In this document: positions 14,049 through 21,406 of the stretch, piece by piece
How positions within the stretch are numbered: the first letter of the stretch is position 1
Layout of the letters: the number at the start of each line of letters is the position of its first letter
Assembly (NCBI GenBank): GCA_020350085.1
Contig: CP070706.1
Coordinates: 2,981,504 to 3,005,101 of the forward strand
Origin: Acidobacteriota bacterium
GTDB taxonomy: Bacteria; Acidobacteriota; Polarisedimenticolia; J045
DNA length: 23,598 nucleotides
Reading direction: 5' to 3'
The notes under the pieces: generated by a model
Told to the model about the DNA's origin: nothing
The model's input: the letters and a program-made list of their open reading frames with translations, nothing else
Database searches by the model: none
Made by a program: the position numbers and the translations under genes

Positions 14049-15998
14049 TCAAGCCGAGCCGAAGGCGGGGTTGCCTTGGCATCGCCGGTACCACGCGCGC
14101 GCCTGCTCCAGATCGTCCAGAACGGGCCACTCGGGAAGCGATGCCAATACAGTGCGTCCGTAGCCTCGCGTGCGGATCCGCACGTCGAGCACCGCCAACA
14201 GACCGCGATCGTCACGCGTGCGGATCAGGCGGCCGAGAGCTTGCCGCAGCGCCAGGATCGCCTCGGGGAGCTGATCCTCGGTGAACGGATCCCCCCCGCG
14301 GGCTCGCACCGCGGCGGCTCGGGCCGCGACGAGCGGATCGTCGGGAACGGCGAACGGCAGCTTGTCGACGATCACGAGCGAGAGCGCTTCTCCCGGCACG
14401 TCGATGCCCTGCCGAAACGAGGCCGTGCCGATCAGCACCGAGTGCACCTGCGCGCGGAACTGCTCGACGAGGCGCTCTCGCGGCGCCTGGCCCTGGATGA
14501 GCACGGGCCAAGCCAGCGCATCGCCGAGTCTGTCCGCCGCGGCTCGCAAGGCGCGGTGAGAGGCGAAAAGAACGAGCGCGCGCCCGTCGGTGATCTGCAG
14601 CAGCTCCTCGATCTCGTCGAGCAAGCGCTCGGCGAACGCGGGCTCGCGCGGCTCGGGGAAAGAGCGCGGGATGTAGATCGCCGCCTGGCGTCGATGGTTG
14701 AACGGCGAGGGGACGATCAGCGCTTCCGCCTGCGGTGTGCCGAGCCGGCGAGCGGCGCGGGCGAGGCTACCGCCGATCGAGAGCGTCGCGGAGGTCGCGA
14801 CGACGGCCTCGAAACGAGATCCGAGCGCGCGCTCCAGCAGCGGGCCGATCTCGAGCGGCCAGCTCGCGAGCACCGCTCCGCGTCGCCCCTGCGCTTCGAC
14901 GGTCAACACACGATCCGTCCGCTCACCGGAGAGAAGCTCCTCCAGCACGCCGCGCTGTTGTCGTGCCCGGGCGACGATCAGCGCACGCTCATCGGCGCGC
15001 GCACCGGGACCCTCAGCCGCCGCGGCCAGTCCCTCGAGGGCCTGCTCGAGCACGGCGAGCGGTTCACCGGAGACCTGCTCGCTCATCTGCTCGTCGAAAC
15101 GCACGCGCGAGCGAGCCACGTCGGGGCGCAGGCGGGCGAAGAAGCGGCGCGCGGCCTTCTCCAGCGCCATCGCGTCATGCGCGGGACGCTCGGCCAAAGC
15201 GAGCTCGGTCCCAGCGTCGCGGGCCAACTCGACGACCATGCGCAGGCTGAGCCGCTCGCCGAAGTGGCTGATCGCCGCTTCTTCGGCCAGGTGCGCCTCG
15301 TCGAGCACGAGACGGCGGGCCCCTGGCAACACCTTCCCATGGCCGCGCTCGCGCAGCGCCAGGTCAGCAAACAAGAGATGGTGGTTGACGACGACCGCCT
15401 TCGCCCGTTCGGCTCGCCTGCGCGCTGCGAACACGAAGCAGGTCTCGAACAGAGCGCACTGGGCGCCCGTGCAGTGCTCCGCCCGGCCGTCGAGCTTGGA
15501 CCACAACGAGGAATCGTCGGGAAGGCCTGCGATCTCCGCCCGATCTCCGTGGTGGGTGCGGCCGGCCCAGCGCTGGATCTCGCGCATCAACTCGATTTCG
15601 AGCGCGGTTTCCAGCAGCGGCTGTGCTGCGGCTTCTTCGAGCCGTTTCTTGCACAGGTAGTTCTCGCGTCCCTTGAGCAGCACGACGCTAGGGTCGCGCC
15701 CCAACGATTGCAGCGCGCGGCGGGCGAGCGGCAGCTCGCGGTGGACGATCTGGTCTTGCAGCGCCTTCGTACCGGTCGAGAGCAAGACCTGATCCTCGCT
15801 GAGCAGCGCCGGGATCAGATAGGCCAGCGTTTTGCCGGTGCCGGTACCTGCTTCAACGATCAGATGACCGCCCGTCTCGAGTGCGTTCGCGACGGCCGCG
15901 GCCATCTGCTGCTGGCCGGCCCGCAGTTCGAAGTGCTCGCGTACACGGGCGAGAGGCCCGTCGGCCCCGAGCAAAGCGCTCGCGTCGAGTCGAGCCAT
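14049..15998 (-). CDS. DinG/YoaA-type ATP-dependent DNA helicase (XPD-like, iron-sulfur)
   Basis: A 649-residue superfamily 2 helicase. The Q-like element FELRAGQQQM (23-32) precedes Walker A EAGTGTGKT (49-57). Four cysteines at 116, 176, 181 and 187 are spaced as the [4Fe-4S] cluster of XPD/DinG proteins. Walker B is LDEAHL (232-237), and motif VI is QALGRLIRT in the C-terminal part. Such enzymes unwind DNA 5' to 3' and act in repair and on R-loops or replication blocks. No exonuclease domain is fused, so it is closer to YoaA/DinG of proteobacteria than to the Firmicutes exonuclease form. It starts nine bases after the glyA stop and is probably co-transcribed with rpiB and glyA. Confidence 0.92.
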   Translation of the reverse strand: MARLDASALLGADGPLARVREHFELRAGQQQMAAAVANALETGGHLIVEAGTGTGKTLAYLIPALLSEDQVLLSTGTKALQDQIVHRELPLARRALQSLGRDPSVVLLKGRENYLCKKRLEEAAAQPLLETALEIELMREIQRWAGRTHHGDRAEIAGLPDDSSLWSKLDGRAEHCTGAQCALFETCFVFAARRRAERAKAVVVNHHLLFADLALRERGHGKVLPGARRLVLDEAHLAEEAAISHFGERLSLRMVVELARDAGTELALAERPAHDAMALEKAARRFFARLRPDVARSRVRFDEQMSEQVSGEPLAVLEQALEGLAAAAEGPGARADERALIVARARQQRGVLEELLSGERTDRVLTVEAQGRRGAVLASWPLEIGPLLERALGSRFEAVVATSATLSIGGSLARAARRLGTPQAEALIVPSPFNHRRQAAIYIPRSFPEPREPAFAERLLDEIEELLQITDGRALVLFASHRALRAAADRLGDALAWPVLIQGQAPRERLVEQFRAQVHSVLIGTASFRQGIDVPGEALSLVIVDKLPFAVPDDPLVAARAAAVRARGGDPFTEDQLPEAILALRQALGRLIRTRDDRGLLAVLDVRIRTRGYGRTVLASLPEWPVLDDLEQARAWYRRCQGNPAFGSA

Positions 15999-16007
15999 GG
16001 CGAGCGA

Positions 16008-17282
16008 TCAGCGCCCCGCCTCCGCGGGAGCCGCCGTGCGTCGCTCTGCGTAGAGTGGAAAGCGCTCGCAAAGCGCGATCACCTCCTCGCGCACCTGATC
16101 ACAGGCCCTGTCGTCCTCGCGCTCTCTGAGTCCGCGGCCGATCAGCCGGGCGATCGTTCTCATCTCCGGCTCTTTCATCCCGCGAGTGGTCAGCGCAGGC
16201 GTTCCGAGCCTCAAGCCCGACGCCACCATCGGCGGATTGGGGTCGAAGGGGATCGTGTTCTTGTTGACCGTGATGTGGACCGCGTCGAGGACCTCTTCTG
16301 CCTGCTTTCCGGTGATTCCGTCGCGAAACACGTCGACCAGCATCACGTGCGAGTCGGTGCCGCCCGAGACGATCCTGAAGCCCAGTTCGGCGAGCGCCGC
16401 GGCCAGCGCTCTGGCGTTGGCCATCACCTGACGCTGGTAGTCCTTGAACTCGGGTCGCATCGCCTCCTTGAAGGCGACCGCTTTGGCGGCGATCACGTGC
16501 ACGAGCGGACCGCCCTGAACACCGGGGAAAACCAGCTTCTGCAGCTCTTTGTAGTGCTGCTTCTTGCACAGAACGATCCCGCCACGCGGACCTCGCAGCG
16601 TCTTGTGTGTCGTCGAGGTCACGAAGTCACATTCGGGAACGGGGCTCGGGAACAGCCCCGCCGCGATCAGACCGGCCGGATGCGCGATGTCCGCCATCGT
16701 CTTGGCGCCGACCTCGTCGGCAATCTCCTGGATCCGCTGCCAGTCGATCACTCGCGGATACGCGCTGGCCCCGGCGACGATCAGCTTGGGCCGATGCTCA
16801 CGAGCCAGGCGTGCCATCTGATCGTAGTCGATCAGCTCGTCTTCTCGACGCACTCCGTAGAACACCACGCGATAGAGTCGTCCCGACATGTTCAGCGGAT
16901 GGCCGTGCGTCAGATGCCCGCCGTGCGTGAGGTCCATGCCGAGAATCGTGTCGCCCGGCTCGAGCACCGTGAGATAGACGGCTTGGTTCGCCTGCGATCC
17001 TGAGTGCGGCTGGACGTTGGCGCGCTCGGCACCGAACAGCTGCTTGACGCGATCGCGTGCCAACGTCTCCACGATGTCCACGTTCTCGCAGCCGCCGTAG
17101 TAACGCTTCCTGGGATAGCCTTCCGCGTATTTGTTCGTGAACACCGAGCCCGTCGCCGCCAGGACCGCTTCGCTGACGAAATTCTCCGAGGCGATCAGCT
17201 CGAGATGAGTGTGCTGGCGGACCGTTTCTTCGTGAATCGCGGACGCCACCTCGGGATCCGTCTGCCATAGGGTTCGATTCAT
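16008..17282 (-). CDS. glyA: Serine hydroxymethyltransferase
   Basis: A 424-residue PLP enzyme interconverting serine plus tetrahydrofolate with glycine plus 5,10-methylene-tetrahydrofolate in the cytosol, a main source of one-carbon units. Strongly conserved blocks are visible: LELIASENFVS (27-37), NKYAEGYPRKRYYGG (50-64), VQPHSGSQANQAVY (90-103) and the PLP-lysine site STTHKTLRGPRGG (223-235, Lys227). Length is normal for the bacterial enzyme. GGAGAG upstream supports the ATG at 17282. It lies 45 bases after rpiB, a gene order (rpiB-glyA) found in many bacteria, and nine bases before the helicase gene. Confidence 0.97.
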   Translation of the reverse strand: MNRTLWQTDPEVASAIHEETVRQHTHLELIASENFVSEAVLAATGSVFTNKYAEGYPRKRYYGGCENVDIVETLARDRVKQLFGAERANVQPHSGSQANQAVYLTVLEPGDTILGMDLTHGGHLTHGHPLNMSGRLYRVVFYGVRREDELIDYDQMARLAREHRPKLIVAGASAYPRVIDWQRIQEIADEVGAKTMADIAHPAGLIAAGLFPSPVPECDFVTSTTHKTLRGPRGGIVLCKKQHYKELQKLVFPGVQGGPLVHVIAAKAVAFKEAMRPEFKDYQRQVMANARALAAALAELGFRIVSGGTDSHVMLVDVFRDGITGKQAEEVLDAVHITVNKNTIPFDPNPPMVASGLRLGTPALTTRGMKEPEMRTIARLIGRGLREREDDRACDQVREEVIALCERFPLYAERRTAAPAEAGR

Positions 17283-17327
17283 CGATCTCTCCTCGCCGGT
17301 GCTCCGTGTCCTGCGCGGACCGTCAGC

Positions 17328-17759
17328 TCAAGGCGCGTCGATCTTCGCGACGCGCCGTGCGTGTCGCCCTGCTTCGAATGTCGTCGATAGAAACGTGTCG
17401 ACAATCGACTCCGCCAGGCCTGCACCCGTGACCCGTGCCCCAAGGGCGAGTACGTTCGCGTCGTTGTGCAGCCTGGCGAAACGGGCGTCGTACTCACTCG
17501 TACACCGTGCACACCGCACGCCGCGGACTTTGTTGGCAGTCATGTCCATGCCGAGACCGGTGCCGCAGATCAGGACCCCTCGCTCCACACGCTGGTCGGC
17601 CACGAGTAGCGCCACCCGCTGAGCGAAGTCCGGATAATCAACGCTCTCGGTCGAGTCCGTGCCGACGTCCCGCAGCTGGTGGCCGTTGCGCTCGAGATGC
17701 GCCACCAGCTGGTTCTTGAGGGAAAACCCCGCGTGGTCGGCTCCGATGGCGATGTGCAT
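17328..17759 (-). CDS. rpiB: Ribose-5-phosphate isomerase B (RpiB/LacAB family)
   Basis: A 143-residue protein of typical size, interconverting ribose-5-phosphate and ribulose-5-phosphate in the pentose phosphate pathway. It starts IAIGADHAGFSLK (residues 3-15), followed by DVGTDSTESVDYPDFA (31-46). CGTGLGM (65-71) carries the catalytic-base Cys65, and RLHNDANVLALGAR (96-109) carries His98. The frame continues upstream to 17828, but GAGGAG nine bases before the ATG at 17759 and the family N-terminus fix the start. The segment between NKV and SEY has two unusual cysteines (residues 83 and 86). It is the first gene of the minus-strand rpiB-glyA-helicase group. Confidence 0.95.
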   Translation of the reverse strand: MHIAIGADHAGFSLKNQLVAHLERNGHQLRDVGTDSTESVDYPDFAQRVALLVADQRVERGVLICGTGLGMDMTANKVRGVRCARCTSEYDARFARLHNDANVLALGARVTGAGLAESIVDTFLSTTFEAGRHARRVAKIDAP

Positions 17760-17872
17760 CTGCGCCACTCCTCGAAAAGGTGGGGCGTGCGCCGGGAACC
17801 GGCCGGGAGCACCCCTGCCCACTCGCACCGCTCTGCCTCGGCTTGCCGCGACTGGCGTCGGTACCGCCCGGT

Positions 17873-17878
17873 ATTGTA
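17873..17878 (-). promoter_or_regulatory. Candidate -10 box for rpiB
   Basis: On the minus strand TACAAT (5 of 6) lies about 114 bases upstream of the rpiB ATG. No convincing -35 box is at 16-18 bases, so it is weak. The rest of the divergent gap 17760-17992 shows no other clear signal. Confidence 0.25.
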
Positions 17879-17992
17879 GCGCCCCACGCTGGATCGGGAC
17901 GGGCCGGGAGGGGCGGGCGCCTGCTTGCCCGTTGCCTGCGCGGGATCGATCTTGTCCTCGTCCCCGGCGAACAGCACCACGAGGAGTTCCCC

Positions 17993-18175
17993 ATGGCGAA
18001 GGTCGGCATCAATTTCGACCTGTGCGACAACACCCAGAACTGCGCAGCGGTCTGCCCGGAGAACGTCTTCGTCATCGTCGACTCTCGCACCACGGTGGCC
18101 CATGCTGGTGAGTGCACGCTGTGCGCTAAGTGTTTGGAATGCTGCCCCGAGGGCGCCATCGAGCTCGATTTCTGA
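17993..18175 (+). CDS. Small ferredoxin, predicted 7Fe type ([3Fe-4S]/[4Fe-4S])
   Basis: A 60-residue two-cluster bacterial-type ferredoxin, an electron carrier of the cytoplasm. GAGGAG six bases upstream supports the ATG at 17993. The second motif (Cys41, 44, 47 and 51, then Pro) is a complete CX2CX2CX3CP set with an extra Cys50. The first motif has Cys11, Cys17 and Cys21 before Pro, but position 14, normally the second cysteine, is Thr. By the crossed ligand scheme of such ferredoxins, the cluster using the first three positions of motif one would be [3Fe-4S] and the other [4Fe-4S]. No partner oxidoreductase is adjacent. It diverges from rpiB and precedes hsp20 by 195 bases. It is probably not part of the chaperone operon. 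Confidence 0.9.
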   Translation: MAKVGINFDLCDNTQNCAAVCPENVFVIVDSRTTVAHAGECTLCAKCLECCPEGAIELDF

Positions 18176-18259
18176 CGAACGTGACACTTGACGAGTCTGC
18201 GCTCGGATCACAGAAACTGAGCGTGATCGGTGGGGCCCGAGAAGGGTCTCGGCGGCGCT

Positions 18260-18288
18260 TCGACGCCTGTCGTGCTCCGGGCTACACT
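18260..18288 (+). promoter_or_regulatory. Candidate promoter for hsp20
   Basis: TCGACG (18260-18265), a 17-base spacer and TACACT (18283-18288) lie 83 bases before the hsp20 ATG. I saw no CIRCE inverted repeat in the 195-base gap. A clear heat-shock sigma signature is also lacking. A 6-bp hairpin (18237-18252) precedes it and may end the ferredoxin transcript, though it has no T-run. Confidence 0.35.
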
Positions 18289-18370
18289 GCTCACAGGCCT
18301 CGAAATGGCGAGATTCGGACGCTAGCGGTTGACCGCGCGCGCATCAGGACCCGCGACAGGAGCCCGAAAC

Positions 18371-18799
18371 ATGGACGACATGCTCGAGCTGAGAACCCGT
18401 ATCAACCGCCTCTTCGAAGATTTGATGGGGCGGCTCGAGCCCGGAGAAATGCCTACCGCCGGGGGCGAGTGGGTCCCAAGGGTAGATCTATACGAGCTGC
18501 CCGATCGGATCGTCCTCCTGGCGGACGTTCCCGGCGTGCGACCCGAGGATCTCGAGGTCAGGATCGAGGGTGGGCATCTCGTCATGCGGGGCTCGCGGCG
18601 CCAGCCGCAGGATGTCGATCCGACCGCGTTGTGCCGCATGGAGCGGCCCTTCGGTACGTTCGTCCGCCGCTACGCGCTTCCCGAAGGCATTGATCCCGAG
18701 CAGGTGCACGCTTCTTCCCGGGAGGGCGTGCTCGAGATCGTGATCGGAAAGCGGGAGGCCAGCGCGGTGCGGCGCATACCGATCCGGCCGTCCTCGTAG
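18371..18799 (+). CDS. Hsp20/alpha-crystallin small heat shock protein
   Basis: A 142-residue chaperone that binds unfolding proteins without ATP. The alpha-crystallin domain spans about residues 34-128: WVPRVDLYELPDRIVLLADVPGV (34-56), DLEVRIEGGHLVMRG (60-74), RMERPFGTFVRRYALP (89-104) and EGVLEIVIGK (118-127). The C-terminal IxI anchoring motif is present as IPI (136-138), so oligomer assembly should be intact. AGGAG eight bases upstream supports the ATG at 18371; an in-frame ATG at 18329 lacks such a site. It is the first gene of the hsp20-htpX-htrA-grpE protein quality-control group. Confidence 0.95.
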   Translation: MDDMLELRTRINRLFEDLMGRLEPGEMPTAGGEWVPRVDLYELPDRIVLLADVPGVRPEDLEVRIEGGHLVMRGSRRQPQDVDPTALCRMERPFGTFVRRYALPEGIDPEQVHASSREGVLEIVIGKREASAVRRIPIRPSS

Positions 18800-18914
18800 C
18801 CCGGACGCGTTGGCCGGTTCCGGCCTCTCCGCGCGGACGTCGGTGGCGGCGTGCCCCGACAGCGGTGCGGAAACATCGGAGCGGCTGGCAACCGGTGACG
18901 GGAGAGTGATGCTC

Positions 18915-19763
18915 ATGGCCAATTCCGTGAAGACTGTCGGTCTGTTGGCAGCGCTGACAGCTCTCGTCGTCCTCGCCGGCCAGTTGCTGAGCGGCACCCG
19001 TGGAGCCGTCATTGCGCTCGTCATCGCGGCGGTGATGAACTTCGGCGCGTACTGGTTTTCCGACAAGCTGGTGCTGATGCGATACCGGGCTCGGCAGGTG
19101 CAACCCGGCACGAGGCCTCGTCTCGAGGGGATCATCGACCGGCTCGTCGCACGCGCTGGCTTGCCGCGACCGAAGCTTTTCGTGATTCCCGAAGCGCAGC
19201 CAAATGCCTTCGCAACAGGACGGAATCCCCGGCATGCCGCGGTGGCCGTCACGCAGGGGCTGCTCGAGTTGATGGACGACGAAGAGCTCGAAGGCGTGGT
19301 GGCGCACGAGCTGGCTCACGTCAAGCACCGCGACATCCTGATCGGCTCGATCGCGGCCACGATGGCGGGAGCCGTGATGGTGCTCGCGTCGATGGCGCGC
19401 TGGGGAGCCCTTCTCGGCGGCTACGAGCGCGACCGACGCGACGGTGGGCTATTGGGACTGCTCGCCGTCGCCATCGTCGCGCCGCTCGCGGCCACGATGG
19501 TGCAGCTCGCCGTCAGCCGCTCGCGGGAGTTCGCCGCCGACGAAGGTGCCGCGCGGATGGCCGGCCACCCGCACGGTCTGGCTCGCGCCCTCAGAAAGCT
19601 CGGCCAGCTCTCGGGCCGGATCCCGATGGAAGCCTCACCTGCCTCGGCGCACATGTTCATCGTCTCGCCGCTGAGCGCGCGCGAAGCGTTCACGCGCTTT
19701 TTCTCGACCCATCCGCCGCTCGAGGAGCGGATCCGCCGGCTCCTCGGCAGGATGAGCCGGTGA
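18915..19763 (+). CDS. htpX: HtpX-type membrane zinc metalloprotease (M48B)
   Basis: A 282-residue inner-membrane protease that clears misfolded membrane proteins. Two N-terminal membrane segments (about 8-25 and 30-46) are followed by a cytoplasmic domain with HELAH (131-135) as the zinc-binding and catalytic motif. Glu205 in SREFAADEGA is the likely third zinc ligand, and two further hydrophobic segments lie at about 143-160 and 178-200. GGAGAG at 18901-18906 is eight bases from the ATG at 18915 and only two from the in-frame ATG at 18909, so the former is chosen. The stop overlaps the GTG start of htrA by four bases. Confidence 0.95.
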   Translation: MANSVKTVGLLAALTALVVLAGQLLSGTRGAVIALVIAAVMNFGAYWFSDKLVLMRYRARQVQPGTRPRLEGIIDRLVARAGLPRPKLFVIPEAQPNAFATGRNPRHAAVAVTQGLLELMDDEELEGVVAHELAHVKHRDILIGSIAATMAGAVMVLASMARWGALLGGYERDRRDGGLLGLLAVAIVAPLAATMVQLAVSRSREFAADEGAARMAGHPHGLARALRKLGQLSGRIPMEASPASAHMFIVSPLSAREAFTRFFSTHPPLEERIRRLLGRMSR

Positions 19764-20851
19764 AGCAGACCCTCCGCTCGCGGGGTGGGGTCGGCGGCTC
19801 TCTGGCGACGCTGGCGCTGGCTTGCTCGCTCGTCGGGCCCGCGCAGGCAGCAGTCGATCGACGAGACGCAGTGGTCCGCGCCGTCGAGAACGTCGGACCG
19901 GCAGTGGTCAACATCTCCACGGAGATCATCGTCCGCAATCCGTACTACGACGGATTCGACGTTTTCGAGTGGTTCTTCGGCGGCGCGGCGCCACGCCGCT
20001 CGCGGGTCGAGAACTCGCTCGGCTCGGGGGTCATCGTCGATCCCGCCGGCTTCGTGCTCACCAACGATCACGTGGTCGCCGCAGCGTCGCGGATCACGGT
20101 CACGCTCCGTGACGGCCGGCAGGTGAACGCGGAGGTCGTGGGGGCCGACAGCCATTCAGACCTGGCGGTGCTGAAGTTGGCCGAGCCAGGGCCTTGGCCT
20201 TCGGTGGCGATGGGACGATCCGATGATCTGATGATCGGTGAGACGCTGATCGCGATCGGCAACCCGTTCGGACTGCAGAACACGGTCACAGTCGGCGTGC
20301 TGTCCGCTTCGAGGCGCACCATCACGGGACCCGATCGCGAGAGGGTCCCCTTCGCCGACTTTCTGCAGACCGACGCGGCGATCAATCCCGGCAACTCCGG
20401 TGGTGCGTTGCTCAACATTCGAGGCGAGTTGGTCGGCATCAACACGCAGATCGTGGCTCGAGCACAGAACCTCGGTTTCGCGATCCCGATCGACCGGGCG
20501 CGGAAGGTGTTTCAGGAGATCCGGCGCTACGGGCAGGTCAGACCGGCGTGGACGGGACTCGTCGTCGAAGAGATCGACTCGGCCCAGGCTCACGCGCTCG
20601 GCCTGGGTGAGGCACGCGGACTTCTGGTGCGCAAGATCTTTCGTGGCAGTCCTGCCGACGAAGCCGGCATCGAACTGGGCGACGTCGTCGAGCAAATCGG
20701 TGAGCAGCGTGTCTCATCGTTGCCGGAGTACGACACGGCGATCGCCAGAGTGCCGTTCGGTACCGCCGTCGACGTGACCCTGGCACGCGACGGCCGATCC
20801 GTCGTCCGGAAGCTCGTCGTGGCCGCTTTTCCGCAGCAGCGAGTCGACTAA
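19760..20851 (+). CDS. HtrA/DegP-type periplasmic serine protease, truncated after the first PDZ domain
   Basis: A 363-residue S1C protease starting at GTG and overlapping the htpX stop (GTGA). A Sec signal peptide is visible (hydrophobic 14-26, cleavage near AQA at 28-30), so it acts in the periplasm. The catalytic triad is His104 (TNDHVV), Asp134 (HSDLAVL) and Ser213 (NPGNSGGAL). The activation loop with GNPFGLQNTVTVGVLSA is present. PDZ1 covers about 265-355. The gene then hits TAA at 20849-20851, directly in the linker to a second PDZ domain. That domain is still encoded in frame for 84 codons (20852-21106). The protein as read would resemble a one-PDZ DegS form without a membrane anchor. 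The stop could be a real nonsense mutation or an assembly error. Expected activity: degradation of damaged envelope proteins. Confidence 0.9.
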   Translation: MKQTLRSRGGVGGSLATLALACSLVGPAQAAVDRRDAVVRAVENVGPAVVNISTEIIVRNPYYDGFDVFEWFFGGAAPRRSRVENSLGSGVIVDPAGFVLTNDHVVAAASRITVTLRDGRQVNAEVVGADSHSDLAVLKLAEPGPWPSVAMGRSDDLMIGETLIAIGNPFGLQNTVTVGVLSASRRTITGPDRERVPFADFLQTDAAINPGNSGGALLNIRGELVGINTQIVARAQNLGFAIPIDRARKVFQEIRRYGQVRPAWTGLVVEEIDSAQAHALGLGEARGLLVRKIFRGSPADEAGIELGDVVEQIGEQRVSSLPEYDTAIARVPFGTAVDVTLARDGRSVVRKLVVAAFPQQRVD

Positions 20852-21106
20852 ATCGCGCTGCGACTGCAGGGCTTTACCGTCAGCGATTCTGCGCGCGGAC
20901 TGACCATCGACCGCGTGGATCCCGACAGCTACCTCGGCCGACGCGGATTGCAGCCGGGCGTGCGCCTGATCCGCCTCAACGGTGAGCCTATGAACACTCG
21001 GGAAGATTTTGCCAGGCAGGTGCCGCTGCTGCTGGACCGGCGCGCGGCAACGATGGAGATCGCCGTTCGGCGGACGCTGTACCGTGTCAGCGTCCCGATC
21101 GGGTGA
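20852..21106 (+). pseudogene. In-frame remnant of htrA: second PDZ domain after a TAA stop
   Basis: Directly after the TAA that ends the preceding htrA reading frame, the same frame stays open for 84 codons to a TGA at 21104-21106. It reads as a complete PDZ2: LRLQGFTVSD, then LTIDRVDPDSYLGRRGLQPGVRLIRLNG, then a helix (REDFARQVPLLL) and closing strands (ATMEIAVRR, LYRVSVPIG). No internal stop or frameshift interrupts it. It has no Shine-Dalgarno at its only plausible restart (GTG at 20915), so independent translation is unlikely. A single base change in TAA, for example to GAA (Glu), would restore a normal two-PDZ HtrA of about 448 residues. Confidence 0.8.
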
Positions 21107-21188
21107 TTCGAAGCCCGGATTATTCATGAACGTTCGAGCTGAAACGTCGCAGATGCCCGCTGGATGGCCCGCACATAGGAATTCGCGA

Positions 21189-21216
21189 CTGCGGCGTGCC
21201 TGTAGGCACGCCGCAG
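21189..21216. repeat. Apical hairpin 1 of the palindromic element
   Basis: Perfect 12-bp inverted repeat CTGCGGCGTGCC / GGCACGCCGCAG around TGTA; the T and A can pair for a 13th step. Confidence 0.85.
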
Positions 21217-21235
21217 GGAGGGCCCCGCTTCCGGC

Positions 21236-21258
21236 TTGGCCGGCTCTAAGCCGGCCAA
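21236..21258. repeat. Apical hairpin 2 of the palindromic element
   Basis: Perfect 10-bp inverted repeat TTGGCCGGCT / AGCCGGCCAA around CTA. TCCG at 21230-21233 and CGGA at 21260-21263 add a further 4 pairs across a small internal loop. Confidence 0.85.
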
Positions 21259-21264
21259 ACGGAT

Positions 21265-21293
21265 GGCTCGACAGTCCGGTGGACTGTCGAGCC
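21265..21293. repeat. Apical hairpin 3 of the palindromic element
   Basis: Perfect 13-bp inverted repeat GGCTCGACAGTCC / GGACTGTCGAGCC around GGT. It is not followed by a T-run, so it is not a standard terminator. Confidence 0.85.
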
Positions 21294-21406
21294 GCGGGAA
21301 GATCCCGAGTACGGGCCACAGGGCTCGAAGAGCCCGGCCAGCGGGCAGATGCGGCGTTTCGGCCGAAGGGCTCATGAATAATCCGGGTTAGCCAGGAGCT
21401 TTCGCG

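Larger units (their letters stand above)
21114..21387. repeat. 274-bp nested palindromic element with 16-bp terminal inverted repeats (MITE/REP-like)
   Basis: The ends, CCCGGATTATTCATGA at 21114-21129 and its exact reverse complement at 21372-21387, are perfect inverted repeats. Inside them, further segments pair in order: 21141-21146 with 21355-21360, 21154-21163 with 21338-21347, and 21165-21171 with 21312-21318. A small hairpin (21321-21335) sits on the right arm. At the apex are three strong hairpins: 21189-21216 (12-13 bp), 21236-21258 (10 bp, 3-base loop) and 21265-21293 (13 bp, 3-base loop). It encodes no reading frame of note. It fills the space between the htrA remnant and the grpE ribosome binding site. 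AGCC occurs just outside both ends (21112-21115 and 21390-21393), a possible but weak target duplication. Confidence 0.8.

Noticed and set aside
13998..17003. 1001-codon plus-strand frame, the longest in the window
   Set aside because: It mirrors the helicase and glyA genes and shows no domain; both minus-strand genes are unmistakable.
18176..18370. CIRCE-type heat-shock operator upstream of hsp20
   Set aside because: No TTAGCACTC-like inverted repeat is present; only a short 6-bp hairpin and an ordinary promoter candidate were seen.
20915..21106. Independent small gene starting at GTG 20915
   Set aside because: No ribosome binding site, and the sequence is plainly the second half of a PDZ2 domain in the htrA frame.
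21265..21293. Rho-independent terminator after htrA
   Set aside because: The 13-bp stem is strong but lacks a T-run and is one arm of a larger symmetrical structure.
21112..21393. AGCC target-site duplication flanking the palindromic element
   Set aside because: Four matching bases can occur by chance and do not lie at symmetrical distances from the perfect inverted repeats, so I do not claim an insertion footprint.
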